Below are positions 42,501-50,818 of a stretch of 64,000 nucleotides of DNA, one piece after another (the stretch's first letter is position 1; every line of letters starts with the position of its first letter). The notes under the pieces are model-generated. The model did no database searches, was not told the DNA's origin, and was given only the letters and a program-made list of their open reading frames with translations. The stretch lies in the NCBI RefSeq assembly GCF_000377905.1, contig NZ_KB898872.1:124001-188000 (forward strand). Reading direction: 5' to 3'. Made by a program: the position numbers and the translations under genes. Origin of the DNA: Thioalkalivibrio sp. ALMg11. Its GTDB lineage: Bacteria; Pseudomonadota; Gammaproteobacteria; Ectothiorhodospirales; Ectothiorhodospiraceae.

Positions 42501-43184
42501 TTAGTTGGATTCCGAGTCCTGGGTAATGGGCAGACCCTGATAGCGCCATTCGGCAACGCCGTCCTCGAACCGGGTCGCCTGGAACCCGTGCGCGGCCAGG
42601 ATCTCTACAGCCTCGCTGGCCATCAGGCAGTACGGACCACGGCAATAAGCCACCACCGGTCGGTCGGTCGGCAGCTCGCCGAGCCGATTGCGCAGCTCGC
42701 TGATGGGGATGGATCGGGCATACGGCAGATGGGCGTTCGCGTATTCCATGCCGGGACGGACATCGAGCACGATCAGGTCGCCCCGACGCGCCTGCTCCAG
42801 CAGTTCGGGGCCGGCCATCGGGGCCAGCTCGCCCGGGCCCTCGGCCATCTCGCGGGTCGCGGCCTGCAACTCGAGCAGGCGCTCCTCCGCCAGGGTGCGC
42901 AGCATCACCCAGAAATCGGCGACATGCTGATCCACCAGGCGATAGAACATATGGCGCCCTTCGCGCCGGGCCTCGACCAGCCGCGCCTGGCGCAGCTCCT
43001 TCAAGTGGGCGCTGGTCAGCTTCACGCTGAGTTCTGCATCGGCCGCCAGCTGCTCGACGCTCTTTTCGCCCTGCACCAGCACCTCGATCAACTCCAGGCG
43101 CTTCGGGCTGGCCGCGGCCCGGGCGATGCGGGCCACCTGTTCGTACAGCAAATCCTTGAGTTCACGTCCGGACACGGCGTTCAT
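42501..43184 (-). CDS. ArsR-family repressor fused to a rhodanese domain
   Basis: A 227-aa fusion. Residues 10-100 are an ArsR-type winged helix (S-P-K-R-L-E-L-I-E-V-L, then L-S-V-K-L-T-S-A-H-L-K-E-L as recognition region) without any cysteine. Residues 125-225 are a rhodanese domain with D-V-R-P-G-M-E-Y and the active-site loop C-R-G-P-Y-C. The catalytic Cys could carry a persulfide and so be the sensor. I use the ATG at 43184; ATG 43196 is also possible. The start region lies inside a 9-bp inverted repeat, a good candidate for autorepression. It leads the operon with persulfide dioxygenase and the MFS gene. Confidence 0.87.
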   Translation of the reverse strand: MNAVSGRELKDLLYEQVARIARAAASPKRLELIEVLVQGEKSVEQLAADAELSVKLTSAHLKELRQARLVEARREGRHMFYRLVDQHVADFWVMLRTLAEERLLELQAATREMAEGPGELAPMAGPELLEQARRGDLIVLDVRPGMEYANAHLPYARSIPISELRNRLGELPTDRPVVAYCRGPYCLMASEAVEILAAHGFQATRFEDGVAEWRYQGLPITQDSESN

Positions 43185-43203
43185 TCCAATATTCATTGGA
43201 ATG
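43182..43203. promoter_or_regulatory. Probable ArsR-type operator overlapping the regulator start
   Basis: CATTCCAAT-attc-ATTGGAATG is a perfect 9-bp inverted repeat with a 4-bp spacer, covering the two possible start codons of the ArsR-rhodanese gene. Its size and AT-rich symmetry are as expected for an ArsR/SmtB operator. Binding here would block the regulator's own operon. Confidence 0.6.
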
Positions 43204-43282
43204 AACGATAAATGACCCAGGCATCGGACGCAAGACCGGTGATGACCCGCATCTGGCAACGAAGGAATCCTCCCGCCGCCTA

Positions 43283-43312
43283 GGGCCCGCCGGATCGGGC
43301 CCTCCAGTTTTT
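43283..43312 (+). terminator. Terminator-like hairpin in the divergent region
   Basis: GGGCCCG-N6-CGGGCCC (43283-43302) is followed 5 nt later by TTTTT (43308-43312). It points in the plus direction, yet no plus-strand gene lies upstream before the ArsR gene on the other strand. It may insulate the SOR-like gene from upstream transcription or be part of a longer leader. Confidence 0.4.
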
Positions 43313-43319
43313 GGGTGAT

Positions 43320-43373
43320 TTGGGGGTCGCGCGAATTCCTGAGTAGATTAGTCGGGAACTTCGATTAGAAGTT
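43320..43373 (+). promoter_or_regulatory. Possible promoter and palindrome of the SOR-like gene
   Basis: TTGGGG (43320-43325) and TAGATT (43344-43349), 18 bp apart, could form a promoter. Just downstream AACTTC-GATTA-GAAGTT (43357-43373) is a perfect 6-bp inverted repeat located where a repressor would block initiation. It is unlike the ArsR-gene palindrome, so a different regulator would be needed. Confidence 0.35.
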
Positions 43374-43436
43374 GCTTACTAACTAACCGAGCATCCCGTG
43401 CCTTCGGGCACACTTCCCCTGCAACAGGAGAACGTC

Positions 43437-43886
43437 ATGAGCCAACTGATCAATAACTTCCCGGCCGACGGTGTAGTCACCATCAACCGCGTGATCCTCA
43501 AGTCGGAATACACCATCGACGACCTGCAGGAACGTGTCGCAGTCCTCTGCGAGAACGTAAAGACCTATCACTCGGATACCGGCTTCGTCGGCGGCTTTGT
43601 CGCGCTGAACTCCGGTGCCGTCTCCAATGAGGGCTCCACCATCGGCCAGGCGGTCGAGAGCCCGATGAAGGACAAGGAGGCCCTGATCATCACCTTCTGG
43701 AAGAGCTTCGACGAACACGAGGCGTCGCACCAGAGCGAGACCTTCCAGCCCCTTTTCCAGCAGGTACTGGAACTGTGCGAGAACGGAAACGAGGAGATCG
43801 CCTACGAGATGCTCTGGTCCGGCGCAGCCTACGATCCAGAGCAGGCCCGGGCTGCCCGCGAGGCGAAGGAGACCCACGCGGCCTGA
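43437..43886 (+). CDS. Small sulfur oxygenase reductase-like protein, 149 aa
   Basis: The ATG at 43437 follows ACAGGAG. The product resembles the first half of sulfur oxygenase reductase (SOR), a mononuclear-iron enzyme that disproportionates sulfur with oxygen. V-T-I-N-R (13-18) matches the SOR start, T-G-F-V-G-G-F (48-54) matches P-G-F-V-G-F, and T-F-W-K-S-F-D-E-H-E-A-S-H (86-98) matches T-F-W-K-D-W-K-D-H-E-E-M-H. By this alignment the iron ligands H86, H90 and E114 of Acidianus SOR correspond to H94, H98 and E120, and the essential Cys31 to C38. SOR is about 310 aa with two such domains, so this is a single-domain form. The alternative is a general antibiotic-biosynthesis-monooxygenase fold protein. 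Divergent from the persulfide operon. Confidence 0.68.
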   Translation: MSQLINNFPADGVVTINRVILKSEYTIDDLQERVAVLCENVKTYHSDTGFVGGFVALNSGAVSNEGSTIGQAVESPMKDKEALIITFWKSFDEHEASHQSETFQPLFQQVLELCENGNEEIAYEMLWSGAAYDPEQARAAREAKETHAA

Positions 43887-43932
43887 GGGCCGTCATTCCG
43901 GAACGATCGTCACTCCAACGACTGTACCCATC

Positions 43933-43959
43933 GCCGGGGCCTTGCGCCCCGGCTTTTTC
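43933..43959 (+). terminator. Rho-independent terminator after the SOR-like gene
   Basis: GCCGGGGC-cttgc-GCCCCGGC (43933-43953, stem 8 bp) is followed by TTTTT. It lies 46 bp after the stop and marks the SOR-like gene as a single-gene transcript; the Mrp operon approaches from the other side. Confidence 0.88.
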
Positions 43960-44027
43960 GTGTCTGGCATACCGTCATGTCTCCCCTACCCGGATGATCG
44001 GCCGTCAGATCGCGGGCGCCGGCGGGG

Positions 44028-44426
44028 TCAAGAACGCGGGGCGTCGTCGTCCTGCTTCGCGTCCTGCATCTCCGGGGGCGAGGCCAGGGTGTGATTCTCC
44101 TCGTCGTAGCGGCCCTTCAGCTCGTCGGTCTTGGTGTGCTCCCACAGCGGCACCCCGACAAAGTAGCCAGCGCGCCCGATCGCGTGCGCAGCCACCGGTG
44201 CGGTGAGCAGCAGGAAGCCGATCACCGCCACCGCGCGGGTGGTGACCCCGCCGTCGCCAAAGTAGACGGCCACGCCGACCATCATCAGGCCCGCCCCCAG
44301 CACACCGGCCTTGGTGGTGGCATGCAGGCGCATCGGCAGATCGGGCATACGCACCAGGCCCAGTGCCGCGACCACCATGAACGCGGCCCCGACGACCAGG
44401 AGCAACCCCGTGAAAAACTCAATCAT
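44028..44426 (-). CDS. mrpG: Mrp Na+/H+ antiporter subunit G
   Basis: A 132-aa subunit with three membrane helices and an acidic cytoplasmic tail. L-V-R-M-P-D-L-P-M-R-L-H-A-T-T-K is the diagnostic MnhG/PhaG segment (about residues 25-40). I start at ATG 44426, eight bases inside mrpF. It is the last gene of the operon. The C-terminal 40-residue hydrophilic extension (K-T-D-E-L-K-G-R-Y) is longer than in Bacillus MrpG. Confidence 0.94.
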   Translation of the reverse strand: MIEFFTGLLLVVGAAFMVVAALGLVRMPDLPMRLHATTKAGVLGAGLMMVGVAVYFGDGGVTTRAVAVIGFLLLTAPVAAHAIGRAGYFVGVPLWEHTKTDELKGRYDEENHTLASPPEMQDAKQDDDAPRS

Positions 44427-44694
44427 CGTCCCGATGCCCCCCTTTCTCCAGGTAACGGGCAAAGCCCACTGCGGCAAGGAACGCGGTCAGCGCCAGAACC
44501 ATGGCCACGTCGATGAACGGGGTGCGGCCACTGGAGATCACGTAGACCGCAATGAAGCCGATGGTCAACGACGCAATCAACTCCAGCGCCACAACGCGAT
44601 CCGGCAGCGTCGGCCCCAGGTACAGCCGCCAGAACGCCAGCACCAGGGCCAGGCTCAGCAATGCGTTGGAAGCAATAATAGCGATATCGAACAT
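44419..44694 (-). CDS. mrpF: Mrp Na+/H+ antiporter subunit F
   Basis: A 91-aa subunit with three membrane helices. Y-L-G-P-T-L-P-D-R-V-V-A-L-E-L (about residues 25-39) and F-I-D-V-A-M-V-L-A-L (about 60-69) are the conserved MnhF features, the Asp residues being important for ion transport in the family. It overlaps mrpG and follows mrpE by 15 bp. Confidence 0.94.
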   Translation of the reverse strand: MFDIAIIASNALLSLALVLAFWRLYLGPTLPDRVVALELIASLTIGFIAVYVISSGRTPFIDVAMVLALTAFLAAVGFARYLEKGGHRDDD

Positions 44695-44709
44695 CGGACC
44701 TCCCCGCGC

Positions 44710-45183
44710 CTAGCGCAGGACCTCCAGGGCGCGGTGTTCCAGGTACTTGATCGAGCGGATCACCGCATCCCGGTCCTCCAGGTACATCACGTGGATATAC
44801 AGCACCTTCTTGTCGGTGGAGACGTCCAGGCTTAGCGTCCCCGGCGTCAACGAGATCAGATTGGCGACGATGGTGATCTCGCCATCGGTCTTCGCATCCA
44901 GCGGGAAGGCAATCACACCCGGCACCATGTGGTGGGTCGGGGTCATCACATCGTAGGCCACCTTCAGGTTCGACAGGAACAGTTCCCACAGGAAGAAGCC
45001 GATAAACCCGATGAATTTCGGCACCCGCCGCGCGTAGCTGGAAAACCCCGGCTTGTCGCGCAGGGCAAATGCCAGCAGCACGTAGCCAAGGAAGAACCCG
45101 ACCAACAGATTACCGGTGGTAAACGTCCCGGTCAGGAAGACCCAGATCAGGGCCAGCGCGATGTTCCAGGTCAGCGCGATCAT
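44710..45183 (-). CDS. mrpE: Mrp Na+/H+ antiporter subunit E
   Basis: A 157-aa subunit with two or three N-terminal membrane helices and a C-terminal domain with N-L-I-S-L-T-P-G-T-L-S-L-D-V (about residues 105-118) and I-H-V-M-Y-L. This matches MnhE/PhaE. The reading frame continues upstream out of register with mrpD to 46620, but only the stretch from ATG 45183, which overlaps the mrpD stop (ATGA), is the gene. Confidence 0.94.
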   Translation of the reverse strand: MIALTWNIALALIWVFLTGTFTTGNLLVGFFLGYVLLAFALRDKPGFSSYARRVPKFIGFIGFFLWELFLSNLKVAYDVMTPTHHMVPGVIAFPLDAKTDGEITIVANLISLTPGTLSLDVSTDKKVLYIHVMYLEDRDAVIRSIKYLEHRALEVLR

Positions 45184-46685
45184 TGGCGGGCCTCCCCGAG
45201 TACCGCCTCGATGTACCGCGACGGATCCAGCAACTGCTCGGCGGACATGGCCGCCATCTGATAGATGGGCTCGCCGTAGAGACCGATGGCCACGGTCATC
45301 AGGGCCAGCATGATCACCGGGATCCACATCCAGATCATCGGGCCGGAGGTGACATCGTGCGTCTGGCCCTCGACCCCTTCGGGCTGCGCCTTCCAGAACA
45401 CCTCGGCCCAGATCTTGATCATCGAGTACAGCGTCAGCAACCCGACCACCAGCGCGACCGCCACCACCCAGTAAGCCTCGGCCTCGATACCCGCACGGAT
45501 GATGATGAACTTGGCAAAGAAACCGGACAGCGGCGGCAGCCCTGCCAGCGACAAGGCCGGGATCAGGAACAGCACACCCAGCATCGGATGCGTGCGGTAG
45601 ATCCCGCCCATCAGCTTCAGCTCGTGGGTGCCCTTCATCACGAACGTGATCCCGCTGATCAGGAACAGATTCGCCTTCACGATGATGTGATGCATGATGT
45701 AGAACACCCCGCCCACCAGGGCCAGCGGCGTGAACAGCGCCAGACCCATGATCATGTAGCCGATCTGGCTGATGATGTGGAACGACAGGATGCGCCGGAA
45801 TTCGTAATGCGCGGCCGCCCCGAGCACGCCGGTCAGCATGGTCGCCGCCGCCACCCACAGCAGGATCTCGTGGGTGTAATCGACTTCCTGATTGAAGATC
45901 AGCGTGAACACGCGGTACAGCGCGTACACCCCGACCTTGGTCAGCAACGCCGCGAACAGCGCGGAGACCGCCACCTTCGGCGTGTGGTAGGACGCCGGCA
46001 ACCAGAAGAAGAACGGGAACGCCGCCGCCTTCACCCCGAACGCGACCAGGTACAGCATCGCGATCACGGTCACCAGACCGGTGTCCTCGACGGTGGACAG
46101 CTTGTCGGCGATATCCGCCATGTTCAGGGTGCCGGTCAGCCCGTAGGTCAGGCCGATCGCCGTGAGGAAGATCATCGACGACAGCAGGTTCAGGGTGACG
46201 TACTTGATCGCCCCTTCCATCTGCGCGCGTTCGCCACCCAGGATCAGCAGCGCGAACGAGGCGACCAGCATCACCTCGAACCACACGTAGAGGTTGAAGA
46301 TGTCGCCGGTGAGGAACGCGCCGTTCACCCCTGCCAGCAGCAAGTGCAGCAGCGGGTAGTAACCGAACTTCTCCGACATCTTGCCAATGCCGGACAGCGA
46401 GTAGATCGCCGTGGCGAAGCCGATGATGCCGGTCAGCAAGACCATGATCGCCGCCAGCATGTCGGAGACCAGCACGATGCCGAACGGGGCGGGCCAGGTG
46501 CCCATCTCCATCACCACGTGCCCGTGTTCCCAGGTATCCGCCAGCAGCCAGATGCTCACGGCCAGCATCAATCCGGTACCAAGCACGCCGAGGGCGCGCT
46601 GGGCGAAGTGCGAACGCCACAGCATCACCGACAGCGCACCGACCAGCAGCGGCACGATGATCGGGAGGGCCACGGACATCATCAT
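45180..46685 (-). CDS. mrpD: Mrp Na+/H+ antiporter subunit D
   Basis: A 501-aa subunit homologous to the NuoN/NuoM proton-channel subunits of complex I, with about fourteen helices. It keeps the E-V-M (W-F-E-V-M-L) glutamate of helix 5 and the Lys of [12 protein letters not shown] and A-L-L-T-K-V-G-V-Y. Three successive ATGs (46685, 46682, 46679) could serve as start; the first overlaps the mrpC stop. Subunits A and D form the ion-translocating pair of the complex. Confidence 0.95.
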   Translation of the reverse strand: MMMSVALPIIVPLLVGALSVMLWRSHFAQRALGVLGTGLMLAVSIWLLADTWEHGHVVMEMGTWPAPFGIVLVSDMLAAIMVLLTGIIGFATAIYSLSGIGKMSEKFGYYPLLHLLLAGVNGAFLTGDIFNLYVWFEVMLVASFALLILGGERAQMEGAIKYVTLNLLSSMIFLTAIGLTYGLTGTLNMADIADKLSTVEDTGLVTVIAMLYLVAFGVKAAAFPFFFWLPASYHTPKVAVSALFAALLTKVGVYALYRVFTLIFNQEVDYTHEILLWVAAATMLTGVLGAAAHYEFRRILSFHIISQIGYMIMGLALFTPLALVGGVFYIMHHIIVKANLFLISGITFVMKGTHELKLMGGIYRTHPMLGVLFLIPALSLAGLPPLSGFFAKFIIIRAGIEAEAYWVVAVALVVGLLTLYSMIKIWAEVFWKAQPEGVEGQTHDVTSGPMIWMWIPVIMLALMTVAIGLYGEPIYQMAAMSAEQLLDPSRYIEAVLGEARQ

Positions 46686-47029
46686 CGATCGGTGTCCTTC
46701 ATCTGGTCCATGTCATCGGCCTGCACCACCTCGTAGGCGCGGTGGATCAGCACCACGGCAAACGCCAGCACCCCGAAACCGATCACGATCGCAGTCAGCA
46801 CCACTGCCTGCGCCAGGGGGTCGGCGGCGACCCCCTCGGGCACCGTATCCCCGGGCGAGATCAGTGGCGGCGCACCCGACGTCATACCGGCGACGGTAAA
46901 GATCAGCAGGTTGGCGGCATTCGACAGCAGCACCAGCCCGATCACCAGCTTCACGATCGAGCGGCGCAGCATCATGTAGATGGCCGCGGCATAGAGACCG
47001 CCGACCACGAAGGCCATGACGACTTCCAT
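46682..47029 (-). CDS. mrpC: Mrp Na+/H+ antiporter subunit C
   Basis: A 115-aa NuoK-like subunit with three membrane helices. [14 protein letters not shown] (about residues 28-41) and [15 protein letters not shown] (about 70-84) are hallmarks of MnhC. The ATG at 47029 shares a base with the mrpB stop (TAATG). The frame is open further upstream without similarity. Confidence 0.94.
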   Translation of the reverse strand: MEVVMAFVVGGLYAAAIYMMLRRSIVKLVIGLVLLSNAANLLIFTVAGMTSGAPPLISPGDTVPEGVAADPLAQAVVLTAIVIGFGVLAFAVVLIHRAYEVVQADDMDQMKDTDR

Positions 47030-47454
47030 TAGTCCTCCGCCTCCGCGAGGTTGAGCATGATGGTCAGCACCGAGCCAATGACCACCAGGTACACCCCGAT
47101 ATCGAAGATCAGCACGGTCGAGAGCTTCATCTCGCCGAAGATCGGCGCAGTGAACTCCCACCACTGGGCGGTAAAGAAGGCCTGCCCGCGAAATACGCCG
47201 GGAATGGCACTGATCACCGCCAGCACCATGCCGGCACCCAGCAGATCACGCGGGTCCACCCGCAGCACCTTGCGTGCCGACTCGGTATCCATCGAAAACA
47301 GGTACAGCAGGATCGCGGCGGCCGCGACCAGCCCACCAATGAAACCGCCGCCCGGCTCGTCGTGCCCGCGCAACAGCAGGAACACGGAAAACAGCAACAG
47401 CAGCGGCAGCAGGAAATGTCCCGTGGTGCGCAGGATCAGGGAATGCATGTTCAT
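47029..47454 (-). CDS. mrpB: Mrp Na+/H+ antiporter subunit B
   Basis: A 141-aa subunit with four membrane helices and the [13 protein letters not shown] segment (about residues 30-42) that defines Mnh[12 protein letters not shown] near the C-terminus is also typical. It overlaps mrpA (ATGA) and mrpC (TAATG). Confidence 0.95.
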   Translation of the reverse strand: MNMHSLILRTTGHFLLPLLLLFSVFLLLRGHDEPGGGFIGGLVAAAAILLYLFSMDTESARKVLRVDPRDLLGAGMVLAVISAIPGVFRGQAFFTAQWWEFTAPIFGEMKLSTVLIFDIGVYLVVIGSVLTIMLNLAEAED

Positions 47455-49751
47455 CGGCGGTCCTCCGCGCGGAAACGAAGCATCGCGTACACCCCGATCG
47501 CCGCCAGCGCCAGCACGAAGATTTCGCCCAGGGTATCCAGTGCACGGAAGTCGACCAGCACCACGTTAACGATGTTGCGGCCGTAACCGGACGGCACCGA
47601 CTCGTCGATGAAGTACTGCGAGATGGAGTCGAACAACCGCGCATCCACGGTGCTCAGGATCAGCAGCGTGATCATGCCGCCCATCACCAGCGCGATCCCG
47701 GCGTCACGCAGGCGCAGCGCGGTGGACGACAGGTTCAGGAAACCCGGCAGCCGGAACAGCACCAGCACCAGCAGGATCACGGTCAGGGTTTCGACCAGCA
47801 CCTGGGTGATGCCGACGTCCGCCGCACTGTAGAGCACGTAGACCAGCGCCACGGTGAAGCCCAGCGAGCCCAGGGCGGCCACCGCACCCAGCCGCGAGTG
47901 GGTCAGAACCGCGAACAGCGCCGAGGCCACCAGGACCGCCAGGATGGCGATCTCGTGGATCTGGAGGCCCTCGAAGTTCAGCGACCCGACCCCGACCTCG
48001 AACAGCTGGGCGGTGACCCCGACCAGAGCCGCGGTCACCACGACGATCACGATCACGTAATAGCGCAGATAGCCGTTCTGCAGCACCCGGGTCTGCCACT
48101 CGGACAGCCACACCAGGCCGTCCATCATCTTGAAATAGCCTTTCTCCGGGCCGTATTCGGCGGCGCGATCGACCCAGGCCAGCGCGCGGCGCGCCTGTTC
48201 CCAGCGCCAGTAGAGAACCCCACCGGCCAACAGGCTGAAGGCGGAGATCGCCAGCGGCCAGTTCAGGCCGTGCCACAGTGACAGATAGCCGTCGACCGGC
48301 GCGCCCTGCACGCTGGCCGCGGCCGCGTTGATCAGGCCCTCGTCGGCCAGGCCCGGCCCCAGGCCAAAGATCAGGCCCAGGCTGGCGAGCACCGCGGGAC
48401 CGGCCAGCATCGCCACCGGGGCGTCGTGCTGCGGGGTCTTGGGTGTTTCCACCTTCGGCCCGAACCACGGCCGGATGCCGACGATCGCGGCGACCGCCAC
48501 CCCGAGGATCGCGGTCAGCACCGCCAGCAGGGTCAGGATGCCGACCAGCCCCGGAGCCCCAAGCACCGACTCCAGCATCAGCTCCTTGGCGACGAAGCCG
48601 AACAGCGGGATCACGCCCCCCAGCGACAACGCCGCGAGGATCGTGAATGCCGCCGTCACTGGCAGTGCGCTGCGCAGCCCGCCGGTCTGCAGGAAGTCCT
48701 TGGCCCCGGCCTCGTGATCCAGGATGCCCGCGACCATGAACAGCGCGCCCTTGTACAGGGAATGTGCCAGCAGGAAGGCCATCGCCGCCATCAGCGCGGT
48801 CTCGGTGCCGATACCGATCAACATGGTGAGGGTGCCCAGCGCCATCACCGTGGAATACGCCAGCACCTTTTTCACGCCCGTGGAGCGGTAGGCCAGGAAC
48901 ACACCCGTGAACATGGTCACCGAGCCGACCAACACCAGCGTGGTGAACCAGACATCCGTGCCACCGAGCGAGGGATTCAGGCGCGCCAGCAGGTAGATGC
49001 CGGCCTTCACCATGGTCGCCGAGTGCAGGTAGGCGGAGACTGGCGTCGGCGCCGCCATCGCGCGCGGTAGCCAGAAGTGGAACGGAACCTGCGCCGACTT
49101 CGTGAAGGCCCCGAGCAGGATCAGGAACAACAGCGGCAGATACAGCGCATGCTCGCGCACCACGTCGCCGTTGGAGAGAATCTCGGAGATCTCGTAGGAG
49201 CCGCCGGCCATCGCCAGCATGATGATGCCGGCGAGCATTGCCAGGCCGCCGCCGACGGTTACGAACAGCCCCTGCAGCGCGTACTTGCGGGCATCCGCGT
49301 TCTCGTGGTTGTAGCCGATCAGCAGGTAGGACGTGATGCTGGTCAGCTCCCAGAACACGAACATCGCGATCAGGTTATCCGCCAGAACCAGCCCGAGCAT
49401 GGAGCCCATGAAGGCCAGCAGGATCACGTAGAAGCGCCCGAGGTCGCGATCCTTCTCGAGATAGCGCCCGGCGTAGGTGACGATGAAGAAGCCGATGCCC
49501 GAGATCAGCAGCGCGAACAGCAGCGACAGGCCGTCCACCAGGAACGAGAGCTGGATATCCAGCCCCGGCAGCCAGGGCCAGGCCAGCACGATGGATTCGC
49601 CGCTGGAAACCGCCGGCAGGAAGCTCAGGAAATAGACGAACAGCCCGGCCGGCAACAGGCCCAGCACCCAGCCGCTTCCGCGGCCGGTCAGGCGGTGGAT
49701 CGTGGGCGCAAACGCCGCCACCAGGAACGTTGACAGAATTGCGTACAGCAT
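47451..49751 (-). CDS. mrpA: Mrp Na+/H+ antiporter subunit A
   Basis: A 766-aa NuoL-like subunit with about twenty helices, first gene of mrpABCDEFG. The complex exchanges Na+ (or K+) for protons and is central to pH and sodium homeostasis in alkaliphiles. [15 protein letters not shown] (about residues 133-147) holds the helix 5 glutamate, and [15 protein letters not shown] (about 218-232) the helix 7 lysine. The C-terminal 230 residues are the MrpA-specific extension ([10 protein letters not shown] near the end). The 255 bp upstream contain its promoter; I see no clear regulatory site. Confidence 0.95.
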   Translation of the reverse strand: MLYAILSTFLVAAFAPTIHRLTGRGSGWVLGLLPAGLFVYFLSFLPAVSSGESIVLAWPWLPGLDIQLSFLVDGLSLLFALLISGIGFFIVTYAGRYLEKDRDLGRFYVILLAFMGSMLGLVLADNLIAMFVFWELTSITSYLLIGYNHENADARKYALQGLFVTVGGGLAMLAGIIMLAMAGGSYEISEILSNGDVVREHALYLPLLFLILLGAFTKSAQVPFHFWLPRAMAAPTPVSAYLHSATMVKAGIYLLARLNPSLGGTDVWFTTLVLVGSVTMFTGVFLAYRSTGVKKVLAYSTVMALGTLTMLIGIGTETALMAAMAFLLAHSLYKGALFMVAGILDHEAGAKDFLQTGGLRSALPVTAAFTILAALSLGGVIPLFGFVAKELMLESVLGAPGLVGILTLLAVLTAILGVAVAAIVGIRPWFGPKVETPKTPQHDAPVAMLAGPAVLASLGLIFGLGPGLADEGLINAAAASVQGAPVDGYLSLWHGLNWPLAISAFSLLAGGVLYWRWEQARRALAWVDRAAEYGPEKGYFKMMDGLVWLSEWQTRVLQNGYLRYYVIVIVVVTAALVGVTAQLFEVGVGSLNFEGLQIHEIAILAVLVASALFAVLTHSRLGAVAALGSLGFTVALVYVLYSAADVGITQVLVETLTVILLVLVLFRLPGFLNLSSTALRLRDAGIALVMGGMITLLILSTVDARLFDSISQYFIDESVPSGYGRNIVNVVLVDFRALDTLGEIFVLALAAIGVYAMLRFRAEDRR

Positions 49752-50006
49752 CCGGTCAGCTCAGTCCTTTCAGTTCCGGGCCAAGGCACGCGGCCGCGAC
49801 CGCGCATGTGAGGGGTCCTTCCAATCCTGACTCGTGGAGCCGCTCAAGGCACCCCAGGGTCAAATCGGTCGCGGAAGCCTACCGACTCGGCCGGGGTCGC
49901 GCAAGAAACGTGATGCTCCTCGCGCAAGCCCGGAAAGACACGCTGACACCGGCCCTGCCAAACCAAAAGAACCGGTCTCAGGAAAGCGCCGATCAAAACC
50001 CCGGTA

Positions 50007-50708
50007 TCAGCTCCATTCGCTGCGACGGCGGCGCGAGGGGATGCGCGTCAGGATGATCCCGAGGATCACCGAGCCCACCGTGACCAGCGCCCCGGTCATG
50101 AACCACTTGCGCTGACTGTCCGCCTGCATCACCTCGACCTGACGGCGATACTCGTCGCCGGAGTCGCGGGCTTCGATCAGGTTCTCTTCCAGACGGCGAT
50201 TCTCGCGCTGGATTTCCTGCGGCCGCGAGGCGATATCGCGCAGCTCTTCCAGCTCCGATTCCATGTCCGCGAGCTGCGCCTCCAGTTCGTCACGTTCCGC
50301 GGTCAACGCATTGCGCCGGTCCAGCAGTTCCGCAATCCGGCCCTCCTGACTATCCGCGCCGGAACGGATCTCGGCCAGTTCCGCCTCGACCTCCTCCAAC
50401 CGTTCACGCGAATGCGGCTCGTCCTGCAGGTAGCGGGTCAGGATCCAGGCCTCGTTGCCGCTGGGCAGGCGCACCCGGCTCCACCCGTCACCCGACTGCT
50501 CCATCACGGCCACGGGCTGTCCGGCACGTACCGAGCTGACGATCCGGTTCTGGTTCGACGGGCCGCCGCGCACCCCAACCTCCAGCTCCTCGCTGATGTA
50601 CCGGGTCTCCTGAGCGGCTGCGCCGCTCCAGGCCACCATCAGCAACCCACCCAGAACCAGCAACACCGCGCGCATCGGCCACCCATTCGTCGTCATGTCT
50701 TCTGCCAT
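50007..50708 (-). CDS. SH3-domain and coiled-coil membrane protein (TIGR04211/YgiM-like)
   Basis: A 233-aa envelope protein. A signal peptide ending A-A-A-Q near residue 33 is followed by a bacterial SH3 domain (Y-I-S-E-E-L-E-V-G-V-R-G-G-P-S-N to about residue 95), a long coiled coil rich in Glu/Leu/Arg (about 100-195) and a C-terminal membrane helix (about 203-222) with a basic tail. This is the layout of TIGR04211 proteins such as E. coli YgiM. ATGs at 50696 and 50675 are alternative starts. Such proteins are thought to bind cell-wall material. Confidence 0.85.
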   Translation of the reverse strand: MAEDMTTNGWPMRAVLLVLGGLLMVAWSGAAAQETRYISEELEVGVRGGPSNQNRIVSSVRAGQPVAVMEQSGDGWSRVRLPSGNEAWILTRYLQDEPHSRERLEEVEAELAEIRSGADSQEGRIAELLDRRNALTAERDELEAQLADMESELEELRDIASRPQEIQRENRRLEENLIEARDSGDEYRRQVEVMQADSQRKWFMTGALVTVGSVILGIILTRIPSRRRRSEWS

Positions 50709-50818
50709 CTCTTGATTCGTCAGGGATCAACGGCGCCGCATTCTACAGCGGTATCGGCGCGGCGCGTGCCAGGCCACGCCAGGGGTTGATCGAGTTCACA
50801 TAACAATTGCCGCAAGCC

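Noticed and set aside
44710-46620. 636-aa frame covering mrpE and most of mrpD
   Set aside because: Only the last 157 codons are mrpE; the rest is an out-of-frame reading of mrpD.
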